DNA of 62,648 bases from Roseateles sp. GTDB lineage: Bacteria; Pseudomonadota; Gammaproteobacteria; Burkholderiales; Burkholderiaceae_C. Both the position numbers and the translations under genes were made by a program. This document shows, piece after piece, positions 9,504 through 17,696 of this stretch (the first letter of the stretch is position 1; every line of letters starts with the position of its first letter). The notes beneath the pieces were generated by a model. That model searched no databases and was not told where the DNA came from. It saw only the letters and a program-made list of their open reading frames with translations. Location of the stretch: NCBI GenBank assembly GCA_015657635.1, contig JACDQM010000014.1, positions 1 to 62,648 of the forward strand, in the 5' to 3' direction.

Positions 9504-10325
9504 CTAGGCGTCTTTTGGAAGTAGCCCACGACGCTTCGCCTCCAGATGAGGGGTGTACGTGACTGGCTCGAACACGACAGAGAAGTCAGATTTGCTTCGC
9601 CTCCCTTGCCAAAGCTGGGTCTGTGGGTTCTGGTTCATGACAATGAGAGCGAGGATCTCGAAAGACGCAAAGCCCGCGTCTGGACCGATGAATATGCCTG
9701 TGAGCGCCTCGGCGGGATAGGTATAGCGCGTCCCCGCCTTGTCGTGTATGCAGCGCCACTCTTGTTCGTAGTGCCAGTCAAGCGCTTTGGTGCAGTAGAG
9801 GTCAAGAATCTCGGCTGAGTCTTCTTGGTCGCTGCATAGCAGTGGGATGAGATCGACCTGCGGCATTTCTGCAGCGTACCGAACCTTGCGAGCCTTGGTC
9901 AGAGGGGGGTGCTCGGTTCGAAACTCCAGACAGAATCCCTTGAATCTGCCTCCATAGTGACCCCACATTAGGAGGCTGTCGTTCCGTTCGGAGAAGCAAG
10001 TGACGCCTCGCCTAGACAGAAAGTCCTTCACCGCGTCGTCCAATACGCTCTGACCCTGTCGAAGCAGCATGATGCGCAGGCCCGCTAAATCGAGCCTTTC
10101 AAACTGCGTCCGTACCTCTTCAGGAAGATCATCCTTCGCGAGGTAGTGCTTACGAATGCGCTGAAGGTCAGCGTCACTCGGCTCCTTGACGCTTGGTGAA
10201 ACGGCACAGTCGTATGGGTCATTGAATCCACTTGGCGACGCAAAGTAGACAGAGTGGTTCTTGAGATTCTCTAGAGCTTGGGCTGTAAAGGCCTCGTACT
10301 TGTAGAGCCTGGTTGGGAGAGGCAT
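9504..10325 (-). CDS. DUF2971 family protein in a low-GC islet
   Basis: A 273-residue soluble protein with the DUF2971 hallmarks: an N-terminal LYKYEAF, then VYFASPSGFNDPYDC, then SLLMWGHYGG and a later EQEWR segment. The family occurs in phage- and defence-associated settings, but its activity is not established. The gene and its flanks (about 9400-10440) are visibly richer in A/T than everything around them and have different codon use, suggesting recent acquisition. No integrase, repeat or attachment site is visible. The flanking gaps (9307-9503 and 10326-10537) hold nothing convincing. Confidence 0.8.
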   Translation of the reverse strand: MPLPTRLYKYEAFTAQALENLKNHSVYFASPSGFNDPYDCAVSPSVKEPSDADLQRIRKHYLAKDDLPEEVRTQFERLDLAGLRIMLLRQGQSVLDDAVKDFLSRRGVTCFSERNDSLLMWGHYGGRFKGFCLEFRTEHPPLTKARKVRYAAEMPQVDLIPLLCSDQEDSAEILDLYCTKALDWHYEQEWRCIHDKAGTRYTYPAEALTGIFIGPDAGFASFEILALIVMNQNPQTQLWQGRRSKSDFSVVFEPVTYTPHLEAKRRGLLPKDA

Positions 10326-10537
10326 TGTTCGCGACGCCTAACGTTTTTCCTGTGGGTCGTTAAGAATCTGCTCAACATTCGAGCATGCAGCCTGTTGGCG
10401 AGCCAGATTCGCAGGCCCAATGAACGGACATTTTCCGGGGGGCATTCATGGCCGGGCGTGACAGGCCACTACCGTCCTGAAGGAGCGCTCGCCCCGCGCC
10501 TCATCCGGCGGCCCATGCGCCGCCGGAGCCTTGCCAC

Positions 10538-10930
10538 TTACTTGGGACGATAGATCGCGCAGAGCTTGTGCCCGTCGGGGTCGCGCACATAGGCCAGGTG
10601 CAGCGCGCCCATCGCGCCTTCGCGCAGGCCGGGAGGGCCTTCGATCGAGGTGCCGCCGTGGGCCACGGCCACGTCGTGGAACTCGCGCACCTGCTCGGCC
10701 GAGTTGCACTTGAAGCCCAGCGTGCCGCCGTTGGCATAGGTCGCTTCCTCGCCGTTGATCGGCTCGGTCACGCCGAAGGTGCTGCCTTCGTGGCGGTAGA
10801 ACAGCCGGGTGTGGCCCGTGGCTGACTGGTTGCGCACCGGCTCGCCGGCGCCGAGCACGCCCAGCACCGCGTCGTAGAAGCGCTTGGAACGCTCGATATC
10901 GTTCGAGCCCACCATCACATGGTTGAACAT
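10538..10930 (-). CDS. VOC (glyoxalase/bleomycin-resistance fold) family protein
   Basis: A 130-residue single-domain vicinal-oxygen-chelate protein. It shows the paired beta-alpha-beta pattern: an N-terminal MFNHVMVGSNDIERSKRFYD, which usually supplies a metal His, and a C-terminal YVRDPDGHKLC module. Proteins of this size act as dimers on small electrophilic or aromatic substrates. The specific reaction cannot be read from the sequence. It is a single leftward gene with no clear partner. Confidence 0.82.
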   Translation of the reverse strand: MFNHVMVGSNDIERSKRFYDAVLGVLGAGEPVRNQSATGHTRLFYRHEGSTFGVTEPINGEEATYANGGTLGFKCNSAEQVREFHDVAVAHGGTSIEGPPGLREGAMGALHLAYVRDPDGHKLCAIYRPK

Positions 10931-11028
10931 CGCCTTGTCTCCTCAGGTTTGATTGACCAAGGCTGCCGATGCTAACGGTGTCGGCGGCAGTCTGCGCAGC
11001 CGGGGGGATGCGTGCCGGCGCGCGGGCC

Positions 11029-11874
11029 TCAGCCCTGTGCGGTGGCCGCCCCCGGCGCCTGCCGCACCGGCACCGCGATGTCGCCATGCGCCGCCAGCCA
11101 TTGCAGGCCGGGCTCGCCATCGCCTTGCGAGGGGTGGAAGTCGGGGCGCAGATAGGCCTTCCAGGCCTGGTGGGTGCAGCGCACGAAGCCCTCGCGGCCG
11201 AAGGTCATACGCCAGGCGCTGGCCCAGGTGGAGGGCCGCCACCAGCTGCCGTCGTGCCAGAGGTTGTTCAGCGTCTGGCGCAGCAGATCACAGCTGAAGT
11301 GCCAGGACACCAGCCAGAACAAGCGCCGGCGCCAGGTCTCGTTGCCGCCCAGCGCGCGGTAGAGGTCGAAGGCGGTGCAGCGGTGTTCGCTTTCCTCGCT
11401 GGCATGCCAAAGCCACAGATCGCGCAGCCGCGGCTCGGTGCCGGCCAGCGGCGCCTCGTGGCACAGCAGGTATTCGGCCAGGATGGCGGTGAAGTGCTCG
11501 GTGGCGGCGGTGGCGGCCAGCCAGATGCGCGGGTCCACGCCATCGAGCCGTTGCATGCGCCGCCGCGCGCGCGGCTCCCAGTGGTTGCGCAGGCCCTGGC
11601 GGGCGAGGTGCTCATTGAACAGCGCGTGGATGCGCCGGTGGGTGGCCTCCTGGCCGATGAAGCCCTGCACTTCGTCGGCAAAGCGCGCACGCCCGGCCTC
11701 GTCGAGCTGCTTCAGCCCCAGGCGCATCGAGTCGATGAAGAACTGCTCGCCGACCGGAAAGCTCATCGACAGCGCATTGAACATCGCGCTGCGGAAGGCA
11801 TCGCCGCCGTTCCAGTGGCGCGGCAGCGGGGTCTGCAGATCGACCAGCAGCCGCCGCACGACGAGTTCAGCCAT
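11029..11874 (-). CDS. Metal-dependent hydrolase (PF10118-type)
   Basis: A 281-residue protein of the predicted metal-dependent hydrolase family. Conserved acidic/His motifs appear in ferritin-like spacing: FPVGEQFF, FIGQEATHRRIH, AATEHFTA and HASEESEHRC. These suggest an all-helical di-metal site and no membrane anchor. ATG 11874 is preferred over an upstream TTG because AGGAAC lies just before it and the family usually starts there. It is transcribed away from a TetR-type regulator gene, and two identical-core palindromes lie between the two genes, so repression by that regulator is likely. Substrate is unknown. Confidence 0.78.
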   Translation of the reverse strand: MAELVVRRLLVDLQTPLPRHWNGGDAFRSAMFNALSMSFPVGEQFFIDSMRLGLKQLDEAGRARFADEVQGFIGQEATHRRIHALFNEHLARQGLRNHWEPRARRRMQRLDGVDPRIWLAATAATEHFTAILAEYLLCHEAPLAGTEPRLRDLWLWHASEESEHRCTAFDLYRALGGNETWRRRLFWLVSWHFSCDLLRQTLNNLWHDGSWWRPSTWASAWRMTFGREGFVRCTHQAWKAYLRPDFHPSQGDGEPGLQWLAAHGDIAVPVRQAPGAATAQG

Positions 11875-11903
11875 GGCTTGTTCCTCAGCTCCGTTTTTCG
11901 GGT

Positions 11904-11923
11904 TTGGTACTGCCAAGTACCAA
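11904..11923. promoter_or_regulatory. Operator 1 of the TetR/metal-hydrolase divergent region
   Basis: A perfect 20-base palindrome, TTGGTACT-GCCA-AGTACCAA, centred at 11913.5 and about 30 bases before the hydrolase ATG. The same core recurs 43 bases away. Size and symmetry fit a TetR dimer site. Confidence 0.7.
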
Positions 11924-11947
11924 TGGTGCGATCTTGGGTGTCGACGC

Positions 11948-11965
11948 TGGTACTGTCAAGTACCA
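11948..11965. promoter_or_regulatory. Operator 2 of the TetR/metal-hydrolase divergent region
   Basis: A perfect 18-base palindrome, TGGTACT-GTCA-AGTACCA, with the same arms as operator 1. It lies immediately before, or touching, the regulator's possible start codons, as expected for autorepression. Confidence 0.7.
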
Positions 11966-11976
11966 TGCACCTCAGC

Positions 11977-12546
11977 ATGAACACCCTGACCGACCCGACC
12001 CCGGACACGCGGCGGCGCCTGCTCGATGCGCTGGCGGCCATCATCGCCAGCAAGGGCTATGCGGCCACCACCATCGCCGATCTGGTGGCCGAGGCGCGCG
12101 TCTCCAAGCGCAGCTTCTACGAGCAGTTCAGCGACAAGGCCGAGGCGCTGCTGGCGCTGTATGAGAGCGCCACGCGCCAATCCTTCGCGGTGCTGCGCGC
12201 CGCCATCGATCCGGCGCGCGATTGGCATGACCAGCTCGACCAGGCGCTGGGCGCCTATTTCGCCACGCTGGCGAGCAATCCGCCGCTGCTGCGCACGCTG
12301 TTCGTCGAGATCATGGCGTTGGGGCCGCGCGGCCTGGCGGTGCGGCGCCAGTCGGCCGAGACCTTTGCGGATTTCATCGTCCAGGTGGCCGGGCCCAGCC
12401 TGCCTAAGCCGCTGGCGCTGGCCATCGTCGGCGGCATCCACGAATGGGTGCTGCAGGCGGTGGAGGCCGACGCGGTGGCGGGCCTGCCCGCACTGACGGC
12501 GCCGGCTGCAAGACTGGTGCGGGCGGTGGTGGATGCTTCGGCCTGA
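11977..12546 (+). CDS. TetR family transcriptional regulator
   Basis: A 189-residue one-component regulator. Residues of about 10-60 form the TetR helix-turn-helix: the segment ASKGYAATTIADLVAEA, then the recognition helix VSKRSFYEQF. A variable ligand-binding domain follows. ATG 11977 is used here; an in-frame ATG at 11965 is equally possible and would put the second operator directly on the start codon. Neither has a Shine-Dalgarno sequence. The divergent metal-dependent hydrolase gene is the probable target, along with its own promoter. Confidence 0.85.
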   Translation: MNTLTDPTPDTRRRLLDALAAIIASKGYAATTIADLVAEARVSKRSFYEQFSDKAEALLALYESATRQSFAVLRAAIDPARDWHDQLDQALGAYFATLASNPPLLRTLFVEIMALGPRGLAVRRQSAETFADFIVQVAGPSLPKPLALAIVGGIHEWVLQAVEADAVAGLPALTAPAARLVRAVVDASA

Positions 12547-12558
12547 GGGGCGTCGAAA

Positions 12559-12879
12559 CTAAGGCGCCGGGACCAGCTTCACCGCCAGGCGCTGACCGCT
12601 GGCGATGATGTCGAACAGGCGATCGATGTTCGGATGGCTGCCCGGATGGGCGCGCGCGGCCTCGGTGTGCTCGGCGAACAGCCGCAGGCCTTCTTCGGCG
12701 GCCGCCGCGTCGATGTGGCCGCCATGGCGCGCGGCCAGCGCCGCATAGACGGCCAGCGCACCGGCCTTGCCGGGCTTGTTCTCAATCGTCGCAAGCAGCT
12801 GGCCGGCGGCGTCCAGCAGTTGCAGTTCGGCCAGATGGGCGACGGGCGGGAGTTGCTTGAGCGTGTCGGCGAAAGCCAT
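12559..12879 (-). CDS. DUF2322 family protein
   Basis: A 106-residue soluble protein with the DUF2322 pattern: an N-terminal ADTLKQLPPVAHLAEL, then ATIENKPGKAG, then LFAEHTEAARAHPGSHPN and a C-terminal LAVKLVP. No function is known for the family. ATG 12879 is chosen because the family begins at MAFADTL; the longer frame adds unrelated residues. It converges on the TetR gene. The following 284 bases before the next gene show no clear feature. Confidence 0.78.
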   Translation of the reverse strand: MAFADTLKQLPPVAHLAELQLLDAAGQLLATIENKPGKAGALAVYAALAARHGGHIDAAAAEEGLRLFAEHTEAARAHPGSHPNIDRLFDIIASGQRLAVKLVPAP

Positions 12880-13163
12880 GGCCAGGGCAGGGGCTGGGTT
12901 GAGATGGCGCCATTGTCCGGGCAACCGGGGGCAACCGTCGGCGTGACCCACTGCACGCTGGCGCCTCCGGGCCGGAGCGCTGGCGGCTCAGGCTCGGGTA
13001 CCCTAGGTCCGCGTGGCTTGTCTGTCGCCCCGCAGGCGCTTGCTTGCACGCTAACGCCCGGTTTTCTCCCCTATGCTTTGCCCACTTTGTTTTGCTCCGA
13101 GCTTCGAACCCTGACCGCGCCCATGCAAGGCTTCCGCACGATTCGTTCTACGGCAGGCTGGCG

Positions 13164-16151
13164 ATGACGCGAGCGCTGTCCACGCTGGGCTGGCTGCTGG
13201 CGCTGTGGCTGACGGTGTCAGCCGCGCTGGCCGCCGAGCCGCCCAAGCCGCCGCTGGCGCCTGCCTCAGCCGCAGCGCCCTTGGCCGGCCTGGGCCTGGG
13301 CGGGCCGACGCAGGCGCTGACGCAGTACAAGATCGACAGCTGGCAGACCGAGCAAGGCCTGCCGCTCAATACCGTGCAGGCCTTGCTGCAGACCCGCAAC
13401 GGCTATCTGTGGATCGGCACCGCCGGCGGCCTGGCGCGTTTCGACGGCGTGCGCTTCACCAGCTTCGATGCAACGCAGGCGCCCGAAGTGGCGTCGCAGC
13501 CGGTGTTCGGCCTGATGGAAGACCGCGATCAGCAGCTCTGGATCGGCCACAGCAAGGGCGCGCTGCTCTATCGCCAGGGCAGCTTCCACAGCGTCATCGG
13601 TGCCGAGCAGACCGCCGGCCGGCGCGTCTGGTCGTTTGCGCAGGCTGGCGACGGCTCGGTCTGGGCCGCCAGCGAGAACGGCCTGATGCATCTGCGCGAG
13701 GGCAAGCTCGTCAAGCGCTACCAGCTGGCCGATGGCCTGCCGACCTTGCGGCTGCGCAGCCTGGCCTTCGACCGCGAAGGCGTGCTGTGGATCGGCACCA
13801 CCGGCGGCGGCCTGGTGGCGATGGAAAAGGAAGGCCAGTTCCGCAGCCTGAATCCCGACAACGGCTTCCCTCATCTGCAGGTGCGCCATGTGCTGGCCGA
13901 TCCGCACAGCGGCGTCTGGGCCGCCACGGCCGGCGGCGGCCTGGTGCATGTGACGCCTGGCGGCCAGCGCGTCTACACCGTGGCCGACGGTCTGCCCACC
14001 GATCACCTGACGGCGCTGGCGCGCGATGCCAAGGGTGCGCTGTGGATCGGCAGCTGGGGCGCCGGCGTGGTGCGCATGAATGCCGAGGATGGCCGCTTCA
14101 GTGCGATCTCCAGCGCCGAAGGCCTGGCCGGCAGCCAGATCTGGTCCATCCTCAGCGACCGCGAGGGCAGCGTCTGGGTCGGCACCTGGGTGGGCGGCCT
14201 GAACCGCCTGCGCAACCGGCCTTTCACCGTGTTCGGCACGCCGGAAGGTCTGGCGCACGACAACGTGCGCGCCGTGCTGCATGGCCGCGGCGGCGTGAGC
14301 TGGGTGTCCACCTCGGGCGGCGGCATCAGCCGCATCGAAGGCGGGCGCATCAGCGCGCTGAGCAAGAAGGACGGCCTGCCGACCGACGAGGTGTCGGCCC
14401 TGCATGAGGACGCCGACGGCACTCTGTGGATAGGCAGCTACACGGCCGGGTTGGCACGGCTGCGCGACGGCCGCATTGACAGCTTCGGCGTCGAGCAGGG
14501 CCTGCCCGGCGTCGAGGTGCGCTCGGTGCTGCGCGACCGCAGCGGCACGCTGTGGGTGGGCACGCGCGCCGGCCTGGCACGTTTCAACGGCCAGGGCTTC
14601 GAGCCTGTGCAGGCGCCCGGTCTGCCTCAGGAAGGCGTGATATCGATGTTGCAGGACCGCAGCGGCACGCTGTGGCTGGGCACCACCGGCGGCGGCCTGG
14701 CGAGTTTTCGCGACGGCCGCTTCAAGACACTGACGACGGCCGATGGCCTGCTGTCGAACTGGATCATGGCGCTGTACGAGGACGCCGATGGCACGCTGTG
14801 GATCGGCACCAATGGCGAGGGCCTGAACCGGCTGCGCGACGGCCAGCTGCAATCGATACGCAGCGCCGACGGACTGTGGGACGGCCTGGTGCAGACCATC
14901 CTGGAAGACCGCGCCGGCAATCTGTGGATGACCTGCAACCGCGGCTTCTTCCGCGTGGCGCGTGCCGAGCTGGACGCCTTCGCGCAGGGCCGCATCAAGA
15001 AGGTCAACTCGGCCGGCTACGGCCCTGGCGATGCGCTGCGCGGCACCACCTTTGCCGGCGGCCTGCAGCCGGCCGGTGCCGTCGACAGCAGCGGGCGGCT
15101 CTGGCTGCCCTCGGCCAACGGGCTGGTGATCGTCGACCCGGCGCGCCTGCCAGGCGCGGGGCAGGCGCCGTCGGTGCGGGTCGAGCATGTGGTGCTGGAC
15201 GGCGTGCGCCGCCCGGCCGATGCCGAAATCGTGCTGCCGCCCGATGCCGCGCCGCTGACCATCCGCTACACCGCGATGACGCTGCTCTATGCCGACCGCG
15301 CGCGCTTTCGCTACCAGCTCGAAGGGCTGACGCGCGACTGGGTCGATGCCGGCAACAGCCGCGAAGCCGCCTTTCCGGCCCTGCCACATGGCCAGTACCG
15401 CTTCCGTGTGGCGGCCTCCACCGATGGCGGCCTGAACTGGAGCGAGGCCTCGGCGCCGCTGCACATCACGGTGCAGCCGCACTTCTACCAAACGCGTTGG
15501 TTCATCGCCCTGGTCCTGCTCGCCCTGGTGGTGGGCGTCGCCCTGTTCGAGCGCCTGCGCACGCGCAGGCTGCACGCCCGGCAGGCCGAGATGGAGCGCC
15601 TGGTGGCGCAGCGCACCGAGGAGCTGCGCCTGGCCAACGAGCACCTGCAGCGCCTGTCCTTCATCGACTCCTTGACTGGCCTGGCCAACCGCCGCCGCTT
15701 CGACGAAGCGCTGGCCGAAGAATGGCGCCGCGAGCGCCGCACGCACTCGCCGCTGGCGCTGGTGATGGCCGACATCGACGCCTTCAAGCGCTACAACGAC
15801 CTGCTGGGCCACCCGGAGGGTGACCGCTGTCTGGCGGCCGTGGCCGGCGTCTTCACGCAGGCGGTGGCGCGCGCCGGCGATCTGGCCGCGCGCTATGGCG
15901 GCGAGGAATTCATCGTGCTGCTGCCCGGCGTGGACCGGGCCGGCGCGCTGGCGCTGGCCGAGCAGATCCGTGCCGGCTGCGAAGCGCTGGCGCTGGCGCA
16001 TCCCGACTCGCCGGTGGCGCCGGTCGTGACGCTGAGCCTGGGCGTGGCGGCCTGCGTGCCCGGCCAGGACAGCAGCGTCGAGGCGCTGCTGGCGCAGGCC
16101 GACGCGGCGCTCTATCAGGCCAAGCAGGCTGGCCGCAACCGCGTCTGCTGA
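13164..16151 (+). CDS. Periplasmic two-component-type propeller/Y_Y_Y sensor with GGDEF diguanylate cyclase output
   Basis: A 995-residue transmembrane protein. Order: signal peptide (1-27); two beta-propeller arrays of repeated LWIGT and GGGL modules (about 55-660); a Y_Y_Y immunoglobulin-like domain (about 690-770); one membrane helix (about 778-797); a short coiled coil; and a GGDEF domain with active-site RYGGEEF near 912. The inhibitory I-site RxxD (RAGD) sits five residues upstream of GGEEF, so product inhibition by c-di-GMP is expected. The architecture parallels sugar-sensing hybrid kinases such as those of Bacteroides, but the output is cyclic-di-GMP synthesis. Met 13164 is the start because it opens the signal peptide. 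Ligand unknown. Confidence 0.88.
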   Translation: MTRALSTLGWLLALWLTVSAALAAEPPKPPLAPASAAAPLAGLGLGGPTQALTQYKIDSWQTEQGLPLNTVQALLQTRNGYLWIGTAGGLARFDGVRFTSFDATQAPEVASQPVFGLMEDRDQQLWIGHSKGALLYRQGSFHSVIGAEQTAGRRVWSFAQAGDGSVWAASENGLMHLREGKLVKRYQLADGLPTLRLRSLAFDREGVLWIGTTGGGLVAMEKEGQFRSLNPDNGFPHLQVRHVLADPHSGVWAATAGGGLVHVTPGGQRVYTVADGLPTDHLTALARDAKGALWIGSWGAGVVRMNAEDGRFSAISSAEGLAGSQIWSILSDREGSVWVGTWVGGLNRLRNRPFTVFGTPEGLAHDNVRAVLHGRGGVSWVSTSGGGISRIEGGRISALSKKDGLPTDEVSALHEDADGTLWIGSYTAGLARLRDGRIDSFGVEQGLPGVEVRSVLRDRSGTLWVGTRAGLARFNGQGFEPVQAPGLPQEGVISMLQDRSGTLWLGTTGGGLASFRDGRFKTLTTADGLLSNWIMALYEDADGTLWIGTNGEGLNRLRDGQLQSIRSADGLWDGLVQTILEDRAGNLWMTCNRGFFRVARAELDAFAQGRIKKVNSAGYGPGDALRGTTFAGGLQPAGAVDSSGRLWLPSANGLVIVDPARLPGAGQAPSVRVEHVVLDGVRRPADAEIVLPPDAAPLTIRYTAMTLLYADRARFRYQLEGLTRDWVDAGNSREAAFPALPHGQYRFRVAASTDGGLNWSEASAPLHITVQPHFYQTRWFIALVLLALVVGVALFERLRTRRLHARQAEMERLVAQRTEELRLANEHLQRLSFIDSLTGLANRRRFDEALAEEWRRERRTHSPLALVMADIDAFKRYNDLLGHPEGDRCLAAVAGVFTQAVARAGDLAARYGGEEFIVLLPGVDRAGALALAEQIRAGCEALALAHPDSPVAPVVTLSLGVAACVPGQDSSVEALLAQADAALYQAKQAGRNRVC

Positions 16152-16166
16152 GCGTCGCCGGGCAGC

Positions 16167-17060
16167 TCAGCCCGGCGTTGCCGCCTTGATCTGCCGGCGG
16201 CGCTCGGCCTGGCGGTCCGCTTCGGCCGCATCGCCCTTGAGGCGGTAGAGCAGCTCCAATTCCTCGAAGACAAACGCATCCGGCGTGCCGGCGGCCTCGT
16301 TCTCGCGGGCCAGGCGCAGCTGGATCGCCAGCGCCTCATCGATGCGGCCCAGGCTGCGCAGCGTCCAGGCAACCATCCAGTGCGCGACGCGCTCGCGCTG
16401 GGCGTCGCCCTGATCGGCCCGCAGTGCCGCAGCCTGCTGGAACTGCACCAGGGCTTCGGCGAAGCGCTGCTGCCGGTGCAGGGCCAGGCCCAGGTTGTTG
16501 CGTAATGAAGCCTCCCAGCGGCGCGCCTGCGGCTGCCTGGAGGCCAGCGCGATGGCCAGCCCCTGCTCGGCCCAGCGCGCCTGCTCGCCCGGTGCCTCGT
16601 CGACGAAGGCGAACATATGCACCGCGTCCACCGCCAGCGCGTCCAGCCCAGCCTCGCGCGCTAGGCGCAGTGCGCGCTCGAAGGCGGCGCGGGCCAGGGC
16701 CTTGTGCTCGGGCGTCAGCTGCTCGGGCGTGTGTGTGGCCGAGGCGTGGCTGCGGCCCAGCTCCAGCGCATGGCGCACCTGCACCTCGGCGCCGGCCTTG
16801 GGCAAATGCGCTTCGACCTGTTCGCGCAGCAGGCGGCGCGCCGCGTCGAAATCGCGTCGCAAGCCCAGGCTGCGCGCGATCTGGGTCTGCAGGATCAGGG
16901 CCTCATCGCTGGCGGGTGGCAGCGTCTCAAGCGCGGCGCGGAAGCGCTGCTCGCTCAAGGCCGGCTGGCGGAAGTCCCACAGCGCCTGGATGTCCAGCGC
17001 GCGGGCCGGCAGCGCGGCCAGCAGGCCCAGTGCCAGCACGCTGACCCGGCTGAACTTCAT
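16167..17060 (-). CDS. Secreted TPR-repeat protein
   Basis: A 297-residue protein with an N-terminal signal peptide (cleavage probably after ARA near residue 21) followed by helical tetratricopeptide-like repeats. The clearest are around NNLGLALHRQQRFAEALVQF and AWTLRSLGRIDEALAIQ. It is probably a periplasmic protein-interaction module. It converges on the propeller cyclase gene (15 bases apart), and its ATG overlaps the stop of the isochorismatase-like gene, so it is co-translated with that gene. Confidence 0.72.
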   Translation of the reverse strand: MKFSRVSVLALGLLAALPARALDIQALWDFRQPALSEQRFRAALETLPPASDEALILQTQIARSLGLRRDFDAARRLLREQVEAHLPKAGAEVQVRHALELGRSHASATHTPEQLTPEHKALARAAFERALRLAREAGLDALAVDAVHMFAFVDEAPGEQARWAEQGLAIALASRQPQARRWEASLRNNLGLALHRQQRFAEALVQFQQAAALRADQGDAQRERVAHWMVAWTLRSLGRIDEALAIQLRLARENEAAGTPDAFVFEELELLYRLKGDAAEADRQAERRRQIKAATPG

Positions 17061-17620
17061 GTCGCGAAGCTGAAGTCGTCCACCGCCACGGCCGCGTTGC
17101 GGCGGCCCGGATAGCTGAGCCAGCGCAGCGAGAGATTGAGGTCGAGCACCACCTGCGCAGCGTCCAGCCTGCGGCCGTCGCCGACATCGAAGCTGGCCGT
17201 GGTGTGGGCATCCGCCAGCAGCGTCAGGTCATAGCCGCGCTCCAGCGCCGCATAGGCGGTGGCGCGGATGCAGGCGTTCGTCATCGCGCCGGCCAGCACG
17301 ATGTGTGCCGCGCCCAGCTCGGCCAGCAGGGCTTCCAGCGGTGTTTCCTCGAAGCCCGAGTTGTAGCGCTTGTGGATGCGTGCCTCGTCGCTGCCGGGCT
17401 GCAGCTCGGGCACCCATTGCCAGGCTGCGCTGCCCTGAGGCAGGCGCTCGTCATTGCTGTGCTGCACCCACACCACCGGCACACCGGCGGCGCGTGCCTT
17501 CTGCACCGCATGGGCGATGCGGGCGATCACGGGCTGGCGCTCCCAGGCCTCCACCATCACGCCGACCTGCACGTCGACGATCATCAACACTTGTTTGCTG
17601 CCGGGGCGGATGGTGGCCAT
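17057..17620 (-). CDS. Isochorismatase-like cysteine hydrolase
   Basis: A 187-residue protein with the isochorismatase fold. The catalytic Asp is in LMIVDVQ, a Lys in the middle region (RIHKRYNSGF), and the nucleophile Cys in GAMTNACIRATA. It hydrolyses an amide or ether of unknown identity (nicotinamidase, ureidoacrylate and biuret hydrolases are relatives). ATG 17620 was chosen because it directly precedes the first strand. The gene ends in an ATGA overlap with the TPR gene. Confidence 0.82.
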   Translation of the reverse strand: MATIRPGSKQVLMIVDVQVGVMVEAWERQPVIARIAHAVQKARAAGVPVVWVQHSNDERLPQGSAAWQWVPELQPGSDEARIHKRYNSGFEETPLEALLAELGAAHIVLAGAMTNACIRATAYAALERGYDLTLLADAHTTASFDVGDGRRLDAAQVVLDLNLSLRWLSYPGRRNAAVAVDDFSFAT

Positions 17621-17696
17621 GAGGGGTGCGCTTTCGAGAGAGTGATGCAGCGAGGGCTGCGCTGACTGAGCATTGTCGGCCAGCCAACCCCCGCAG

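Noticed and set aside
9358-9507. A 49-residue frame after the GNAT gene
   Set aside because: It overlaps the end of the DUF2971 gene, has no ribosome-binding site and no recognisable pattern.
13300-14900. Repeated LWIGT and GGGL stretches that could look like a tandem DNA repeat
   Set aside because: They are protein-level propeller repeats with varied DNA; no exact nucleotide repeat unit is present.
13266-16001. A 911-codon open frame on the minus strand opposite the propeller cyclase
   Set aside because: The real gene on the plus strand has a signal peptide, repeats and GGDEF; the antisense frame has none and is an artefact of base composition.
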